From positions 1-10,924 of the forward strand of contig CAADUS010000101.1 in assembly GCA_900752275.1 (NCBI GenBank): a stretch of DNA of 10,924 nucleotides. The letters are read 5' to 3'. Source of the DNA: an uncultured Collinsella sp. (GTDB lineage: Bacteria; Actinomycetota; Coriobacteriia; Coriobacteriales; Coriobacteriaceae). Under the pieces are notes generated by a model. It worked only from the letters and a program-made list of their open reading frames with translations, had not been told where the DNA came from and did no database searches. Positions 6,442 to 10,924 of the stretch are shown piece after piece (positions within the stretch are counted from its first letter, which is position 1; the number at the start of each line of letters is the position of its first letter). A program made the translations under genes and the position numbers.

Positions 6442-6715
6442 AAGGCTATAACCTCCCCTGTCCTAAAGCCCAGCTTTAGCATTCTTCATTTCTGTCCACG
6501 GTTAATTGCAATCTGAGCACAGCAATAATCAGCGTATAAATATACACCTGTAATTTTTTGGACGGGTTAATAGATGCTCGATTGGTAGCGAATTCCGCGC
6601 AGACCGTCACCAAACTCCACTTTTGCCGCATCTAAGGGTTATTTTTTTGCGCAAATTTTTGGATGCCGATAGTCACAATGAGCAGGCGGCCGGTATCCGC
6701 CGGAGAGGGCAACGC
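6442..6715. other. Intergenic region upstream of the surface protein
   Basis: 274 bases without a supportable gene. It holds the ribosome site and a 7-bp dyad near 6463-6479, an AT-rich tract with the inverted repeat GTATA-AA-TATAC (6534-6545), and A/T runs near 6640-6660 around TTTGCGCAAA. The promoter of the surface-protein gene is probably in the AT-rich tract (TATATT on the minus strand), but no convincing -35 was found. No clear terminator for the HMA gene is visible. Confidence 0.5.
6463..6479. promoter_or_regulatory. Perfect 7-bp dyad upstream of the surface-protein ribosome site
   Basis: CTAAAGC-CCA-GCTTTAG lies four bases upstream (relative to the gene) of the GGGGAGG sequence. It could be a repressor operator or an mRNA hairpin next to the ribosome site. 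No known regulator consensus was recognised. Confidence 0.45.
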
Positions 6716-7099
6716 CTACATCTTCATAACGTAATAGCCCGCGCCCCTCACCGCCGTCTCGATTGTGTCGCGATCAACCGGGCGCTTCGAGCGTACGCGT
6801 GCCGTGTGGTCCGCATACGTCACCGTAGCCCACACGCCATCAAGCGCATTGAGGGCATTCGTCACATTCCGAGCGCATCCGTCGCAGCTCATGCCGCCGA
6901 TAAGCAGCTCCTCACGATAGGGGTAGTGGGACTCGTCGGTGTCTGCCACCACAACCTTCTTGGCTTTCTTGCCGCTCGCGCCATCACTGCAACAGCTCTT
7001 TCCATGCGTCGACGCCGCAATGCGACGCAGCCCAAAAAACATGCCGACGGCAATGACGGCCAGCACGATGAGATTCGCAGGGTTGAGCAAGTCACTCAT
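6716..7099 (-). CDS. Membrane-anchored heavy-metal-associated (HMA) domain protein
   Basis: A 127-residue protein with one N-terminal transmembrane segment (about 8-26). A short basic linker with a Cys pair follows (GKSCC, 33-37). The C-terminal HMA fold (about 63-127) carries the metal-binding loop GGMSCDGCARNV, with Cys72 and Cys75. HMA domains bind Cu(I) or similar soft metals and pass them to P-type ATPases. The Cys-containing N-terminus resembles small FeoB-associated Cys-rich membrane proteins. The ATG at 7099 is chosen because AAAGGGGA lies just upstream; the in-frame TTG at 7114 would use up that ribosome site. A CsoR-like operator sits 30 bases upstream, suggesting copper control. 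No transporter partner is in the window. Confidence 0.85.
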   Translation of the reverse strand: MSDLLNPANLIVLAVIAVGMFFGLRRIAASTHGKSCCSDGASGKKAKKVVVADTDESHYPYREELLIGGMSCDGCARNVTNALNALDGVWATVTYADHTARVRSKRPVDRDTIETAVRGAGYYVMKM

Positions 7100-7128
7100 G
7101 CGTTCCCCTTTCAAGTAGCCCTATCTAG

Positions 7129-7145
7129 ATACCCCCATGGGGTGT
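7129..7145. promoter_or_regulatory. CsoR-type copper operator
   Basis: ATACCC-CCATG-GGGTGT is an inverted repeat with one mismatch and matches the G-tract palindrome bound by copper-sensing CsoR repressors (ATACCC-N5-GGGTAT type). It lies between the candidate promoter and the start codon of the HMA gene, where binding would block transcription. CsoR itself is not in the window. Confidence 0.7.
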
Positions 7146-7149
7146 TCCC

Positions 7150-7181
7150 ATCTTAACCCAAAATCATGTCCGTTCGGTCAA
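7150..7181 (-). promoter_or_regulatory. Candidate promoter of the HMA gene
   Basis: On the minus strand TTGACC (7176-7181) is followed by TAAGAT (7150-7155) after 20 bases. The spacing is long and the -10 is only a 4/6 match, but placement next to the CsoR-like operator fits. Confidence 0.4.
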
Positions 7182-7207
7182 TTAGTTTCCCTCTTCAAAC
7201 TTTTTAG

Positions 7208-7235
7208 TTGACCAAGGCTTACTTTCGTGTATAAG
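7208..7235 (+). promoter_or_regulatory. Promoter of the DUF3793-flavodoxin operon
   Basis: TTGACC (7208-7213), a 16-base spacer and TATAAG (7230-7235) make a good SigA-type promoter, 39 bases before the GTG start. Two AGGCTWAC sequences (7215-7222 and 7243-7250) flank the -10 and may be regulator half-sites. Confidence 0.7.
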
Positions 7236-7273
7236 TTTTCCTAGGCTAACGGTTTAGATCCGTAAGGAGCGTC

Positions 7274-7978
7274 GTGACTCGAACCATAGACATCCCAACG
7301 TTTCAGGCGGCAGTCGTGCGCAACTGCTCCCCCACGCTCGCGGGCATCAAACCGGCATCGCTCTTTACCTACCCAGGAGTCTATGTCGATCAAGACGGCT
7401 CAAGCGTAACTGCGGCGATCGAGGATCGCCGAGCACGCCTGCTCAACGTTATCGCCCGGTGCAACCGCGAGCTTAATCCGTTCGGCATCCATCTGAGCGT
7501 TTTGGTCTGGCGCCCCTGCGGGGCGCTCGTATACGCATATCGGCCCAATAGCCTCGCCACTTACCTTGCTGACCCGCGCGCCAAAACGGCACTCGCCAAG
7601 GAGGGCTACGACACCGGCAACCTCTCGGCATGTCTTGTGCACCTGGCATCGCGCATCACGCTCGCAAGCAATAACGCCGCGGAATGCGCATGCGGCCAAA
7701 CCCGATGCGCATTGGACCATCAAGCACACTGCGACAACGGCTGCACCTGCGAGTTTCCACACGAAATTGGCTACTTCCTGGGGTACCCCTACGACGACGT
7801 ATACGAGTTCATCGCCCAGCGTGGCGAGAACTACAAGATCTTTGGAGCCTGGAAGGTCTATACGAATGTCGAGCAGGCGCTTGCGACGTTTGATGCGTAC
7901 CGTGCCTGCACCCAACACCTCACCTTTATCTATCAGCAGGGCTGCAGCTTGGCGCAACTTGCCCAGGCGACCCGATAG
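7274..7978 (+). CDS. DUF3793 family protein
   Basis: A 234-residue cytoplasmic protein. FPHEIGYFLGYPYDDVYEFI (161-180) and YKIFGAWKVYTNVEQALATFDAYRACT (187-213) match the conserved core of the DUF3793 family, and LSVLVWRPCGALVYAYRP (74-91) is its upstream beta-hairpin. The family has no established activity; its frequent association with flavodoxins and ferrous-iron transport genes points to iron homeostasis (inference). Residues 138-159 hold six cysteines (138, 140, 145, 153, 157, 159) and two histidines, a possible metal-binding segment just before the PHEIG motif. The start is GTG 7274, with AAGGAG at 7264-7269. A flavodoxin follows 46 bases downstream in the same direction, with no terminator between them. 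Confidence 0.85.
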   Translation: MTRTIDIPTFQAAVVRNCSPTLAGIKPASLFTYPGVYVDQDGSSVTAAIEDRRARLLNVIARCNRELNPFGIHLSVLVWRPCGALVYAYRPNSLATYLADPRAKTALAKEGYDTGNLSACLVHLASRITLASNNAAECACGQTRCALDHQAHCDNGCTCEFPHEIGYFLGYPYDDVYEFIAQRGENYKIFGAWKVYTNVEQALATFDAYRACTQHLTFIYQQGCSLAQLAQATR

Positions 7979-7990
7979 AACGTACAAACC

Positions 7991-8005
7991 GCGGCCGCAC
8001 GCCGC
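7991..8005 (+). promoter_or_regulatory. Small intercistronic hairpin before the flavodoxin gene
   Basis: GCGGC-cgcac-GCCGC can form a 5-bp GC stem in the gap between the two genes, seven bases before the GAAAGGA ribosome site. There is no U-tract, so it is not a terminator. It might affect stability of, or differential expression from, the shared mRNA. Confidence 0.35.
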
Positions 8006-8024
8006 ACAACCGAAAGGACTCAAC

Positions 8025-8444
8025 ATGAGCAAGATCGCCGTCGTCTATTGGAGCGGCACGGGCAACACCGAGGCCATGGCAAACCTCGTTGCCGAGGGCA
8101 CCACGTCCGCGGGCGCCGAGGCCGAAGTCATCCCCTGCGCCGACTTCTCTGCCGACAGGGCCGCCGACTATGATGCCTTCGCCTTCGGTTGCCCCGCCAT
8201 GGGCTCCGAGGAGCTTGAATACGATGAGTTCCAACCGATGTGGGACGAAGTCAAGGAAACCCTCGGCGACAAGAAGGTCGTCCTCTTTGGCTCTTATTCG
8301 TGGGCCGAGGGCGAGTGGATGGACAACTGGAAGGCCGATGCCGACGAGGCAGGTGTCAACGTCGTCGATTCCGTCATTTGCTACGACGCCCCCGACGATG
8401 AGGGCGAGGCGGCCTGCCGCGCCCTTGGAGCTGAGCTCGCCTAG
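8025..8444 (+). CDS. Short-chain flavodoxin
   Basis: A 139-residue FMN electron carrier. WSGTGNTEAMA (9-19) is the phosphate-binding loop of flavodoxins. FAFGCPAMGSEELEYDEFQPM (52-72) carries the loop that packs on the isoalloxazine ring and includes the acidic segment usual in this branch. KKVVLFGSYSWAEGEWMDNW (94-113) is the second flavin loop. Length and order fit short-chain flavodoxins of anaerobes (about 140 residues). These proteins replace ferredoxin when iron is scarce. The start ATG 8025 has GAAAGGA at 8012-8018. It is the second gene of a probable two-gene operon with the DUF3793 protein and ends before a strong terminator. Confidence 0.95.
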   Translation: MSKIAVVYWSGTGNTEAMANLVAEGTTSAGAEAEVIPCADFSADRAADYDAFAFGCPAMGSEELEYDEFQPMWDEVKETLGDKKVVLFGSYSWAEGEWMDNWKADADEAGVNVVDSVICYDAPDDEGEAACRALGAELA

Positions 8445-8501
8445 CGGCAATGAGCTCCGCCCGTAACGCGCTCTGCACCAAAACACATTCGCGTCCCAAC
8501 A

Positions 8502-8536
8502 AAAACGGGAGCCGGATCACATCCGGCTCCCGTTTT
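8502..8536. terminator. Perfect bidirectional terminator between convergent genes
   Basis: AAAACGGGAGCCGGAT and ATCCGGCTCCCGTTTT form a perfect 16-bp stem with a three-base CAC loop. T-tracts at both ends allow termination of flavodoxin (rightward) and of the ABC ATPase gene (leftward, ending 8562). Confidence 0.95.
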
Positions 8537-8561
8537 CTGCTATGTCAGTCATATAAAGCGG

Positions 8562-9314
<753 letters not shown>

Positions 9315-9326
9315 AATAGAACCTCC

Positions 9327-10688
9327 TTACAGACCAGCGATATGGTCGGCGGGCGTCGCGACAACCTGTCCGGCGCTCTTGGTGGGGCGCTTCTTTTTGG
9401 TTTTGGCCGTACCCAGCAGCCTCGCCTCAAGACCGCTCACCAAGCGCGCAAGCGGCAGGGTAATGACCAGATAGAACAGGGCGGCAACCACATACGGCGT
9501 AATGGAGCCCGTTGTTGCCACGATGGTGCGGGCGTTCATGACGATCTCGACCACGCCCACGGCGGCAAGCAGCGACGTATCCTTGTAAAGCAGGATAAAC
9601 TCGCTGGTCAGCGTAGGCAGGACATTGCGGAACGTCTGCGGAATCATAACGTAGAGCAGCGTCTGGAAGGCATTCATGCCCAGCGAGCGAGCAGCCTCGT
9701 TTTGACCCTTGGGGATCGACTGAATACCGGCACGGAAAATCTCGCACAGGTACGCAGACGAGTTCATGGCCATGACGATAACGCCCAAGACGTAGTCGTC
9801 AACCTTGACACCGGCAAGCGGCAGGCCAAAGAACGCAATGTAGATCTGCAGGAACGCCGGCGTGCCGCGGATGATATTCACATAGATGCCGGCAAGACAA
9901 CGAAGGATGCGCGACTTGGAAATGCGCATGAGCGACAGCGCAAAGCCAAAGGGAATGGCCAACGGAAATGCCACGAGCACGATCGAGAGCGACATAAGGA
10001 AGCCCTTAAAGACGATCGGCAGGCTCTGGACCAAAATGACCGGGTTCAGGAACAGGCGAAGGAACATGTTGGAATTCCATGCCTCGACCCACGGCTGTTC
10101 CTTAAGGTCGGCCAGGAAGTTATCGAATGCCGTCACGCCCTTAATCTCGACGGAAGGAATCTTGGAAATCTTCTTGGTCGAACCGTCGGCAAGCGTATAG
10201 GTGCCGCTAAAGGCCTCATCGCCGCCCTCGACGGGAAACGTCACGCCGTAAACCTCGACACGGAAAAAGCCGCCGGCAGGCGCCGTCTCGCCAAAGTCAA
10301 TCTTGAGCGTCTGGCCGTCAGCCTTGCACGTGGGCTTCATGGGCGTACGATCCATGAGGTCCTCGCCCGAGAGCATCGTCAATCGCGTGTCATCGGTACC
10401 AAACGTCGTGCCGTCGACAAACGTCAGCGAAAGACCGCTCAGCTCCTCATCGGCATCGGCTTGGACCTCCCAGGTAATGCGCGTCTCGGTACCGCCGACC
10501 ACAGCGCTGCCCGAACCGGTGTTGGGTCGGGCGGTAATCTTTGCGGTCTCAAGCGCCTGGGCGGTCGTGGGCGCATATGCCCCCGCGCACACCAGCGCGA
10601 GCGCCACGGCCATGACGCAGACTAGCTTTTGGAGCAAGGCGGGCAGTGGAAAATGCTGCTCCGCGGCCCCTTTGTTCAGTCGAGACAA
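9327..10688 (-). CDS. Polar amino acid ABC transporter permease with an N-terminal extracytoplasmic domain
   Basis: A 453-residue inner-membrane subunit. A signal-like hydrophobic segment (about 19-44) precedes an extracytoplasmic beta-rich region (about 45-195), which does not show the motifs of an amino-acid solute-binding protein. The HisM/GlnP-type permease domain follows (about 218-425), with NIIRGTPAFLQIYIAFFGLP (271-290) and the EAA coupling loop EAARSLGMNAFQTLLYVMIPQ (331-351). A basic Lys/Arg-rich tail closes the protein. Typical single-domain permeases are about 220 residues. TTG 10688 is chosen as start because AGGAG lies five bases upstream; an in-frame TTG at 10718 is less likely. 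The ATPase gene follows directly. No solute-binding gene is in the window. Confidence 0.9.
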   Translation of the reverse strand: MSRLNKGAAEQHFPLPALLQKLVCVMAVALALVCAGAYAPTTAQALETAKITARPNTGSGSAVVGGTETRITWEVQADADEELSGLSLTFVDGTTFGTDDTRLTMLSGEDLMDRTPMKPTCKADGQTLKIDFGETAPAGGFFRVEVYGVTFPVEGGDEAFSGTYTLADGSTKKISKIPSVEIKGVTAFDNFLADLKEQPWVEAWNSNMFLRLFLNPVILVQSLPIVFKGFLMSLSIVLVAFPLAIPFGFALSLMRISKSRILRCLAGIYVNIIRGTPAFLQIYIAFFGLPLAGVKVDDYVLGVIVMAMNSSAYLCEIFRAGIQSIPKGQNEAARSLGMNAFQTLLYVMIPQTFRNVLPTLTSEFILLYKDTSLLAAVGVVEIVMNARTIVATTGSITPYVVAALFYLVITLPLARLVSGLEARLLGTAKTKKKRPTKSAGQVVATPADHIAGL

Positions 10689-10693
10689 GGTGG

Positions 10694-10698
10694 CTCCT
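10694..10698 (-). promoter_or_regulatory. Ribosome site that fixes the permease TTG start
   Basis: On the minus strand AGGAG lies five bases before TTG 10688. No comparable site precedes the in-frame TTG at 10718. Confidence 0.65.
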
Positions 10699-10723
10699 AT
10701 CGTAGAAGTTGCCGGCAAAACGA

Positions 10724-10777
10724 GACGGAAACACTCTCCGTCAAGAGAAGCGCAAAGGCCCTCTCCGCAAAACGGAA
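10724..10777 (-). promoter_or_regulatory. Leader with two alternative hairpins upstream of the ABC operon
   Basis: Read leftward, the order is TTCCGT (10772-10777), CGGAGAG (10761-10767), GACGGAGAG (10734-10742) and TTCCGTC (10724-10730), followed by TCGTTTT. Each TTCCGT can pair with either CGGA segment, so mutually exclusive stems are possible. The last, GACGGA/TCCGTC followed by TCGTTTT, resembles a weak terminator. An attenuator is possible but unproven. Confidence 0.4.
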
Positions 10778-10856
10778 GGCTCTGTTAGACCAAGGTTGAC
10801 ATAAAAACGAGGTCACCGCGAGGAAGTACCCTTCAATTAACGTCGAAGGAGCGCCC

Positions 10857-10924
10857 ATGGATGCAGACGACCTGGTCATAACCCTCAAGAAGAGCCTGGC
10901 GAAGCTCAGCAGGACCGAGCGCCG
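10857..10924 (+). CDS. Start of a divergent gene, possibly an RpiR-like regulator (22 codons visible)
   Basis: ATG 10857 is preceded by GAAGGA (10845-10850) at good spacing, and the frame is open to the window end, encoding MDADDLVITLKKSLAKLSRTER. The acidic start, amphipathic helix and LSRTER segment resemble the N-terminus of RpiR-family regulators (typically LSxSERKVADYI). Too little is visible for a firm assignment. It is divergent from the ABC operon, 168 bases away. TTGACA at 10796-10801 could be its -35, but no matching -10 at normal spacing was found. Confidence 0.5.
   Translation, partial: MDADDLVITLKKSLAKLSRTER

Noticed and set aside
4834..6516. A 560-codon plus-strand open frame
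   Set aside because: It is the antisense shadow of the surface-protein gene, which has a signal peptide, repeats and a sorting signal. No ribosome site or known domain supports the plus-strand frame.
6640..6715. Terminator for the HMA gene (GGCGG-N7-CCGCC near 6687-6705)
   Set aside because: The stem is only 5 bp and no T-tract follows in the leftward direction; the A/T runs further on are not next to a GC-rich stem.
7100..7114. TTG start at 7114 for the HMA protein
   Set aside because: It would place the AAAGGGGA ribosome site inside the coding sequence; ATG 7099 uses that site.
10800..10850. T-box-like leader (minus strand, GAAGGGTACTTCCTCGCGGTG) for the amino acid transporter
   Set aside because: It only loosely resembles the T-box antiterminator; the required upstream specifier stem would overlap the divergent coding sequence, and no proper terminator follows.

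Overview
The window looks like chromosomal DNA of a moderately high-GC Gram-positive actinobacterium, most likely a gut Coriobacteriia of the Collinsella type. This is an inference from the mix of features: clear GGAGG ribosome sites, GTG/TTG starts, a GAAC-type SOS box, a cell-wall-anchored surface protein and a DUF3793-flavodoxin pair. No rRNA, tRNA, CRISPR array, transposase or prophage gene was seen. Nine protein-coding genes are supported, two of them cut by the window ends.

Left part (1-3892). The 5' two thirds of pgi (glucose-6-phosphate isomerase) runs leftward off the window. Next, also leftward, is a small orphan protein resembling only the N-terminal half of an iron-containing alcohol dehydrogenase. 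It is bracketed by copies of a roughly 30-bp palindromic repeat. Divergent from it is a damage-inducible pair: a UvrX/YqjW-type Y-family DNA polymerase and an overlapping YolD-like gene. They are driven by a strong promoter (TTGACG-N17-TATTAT) with two LexA-type boxes directly downstream.

Middle part (3889-7276). A large leftward gene encodes an 850-residue secreted surface protein. It has a signal peptide, seven beta-propeller-like blade motifs, a long acidic/helical insertion with a 27-bp tandem repeat, a proline/glycine/threonine-rich stalk and an LPHAG sorting signal. Its stop codon overlaps that of yolD (CTAG), and a canonical terminator for it appears to lie inside the yolD coding sequence. 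Upstream lies a small membrane-anchored heavy-metal-binding (HMA) protein, with a CsoR-type copper operator in its promoter region.

Right part (7208-10924). Rightward, a strong promoter drives a DUF3793 protein with a cysteine-rich segment and a short flavodoxin, a pair suggestive of iron-limitation physiology. A perfect 16-bp bidirectional terminator separates them from a leftward polar-amino-acid ABC transporter operon. That operon holds a permease with an unusual extracytoplasmic N-terminal domain and its ATPase, with no solute-binding protein gene in view. The operon leader contains overlapping alternative hairpins. At the right edge, the first 22 codons of a divergent gene, perhaps a regulator, are visible.
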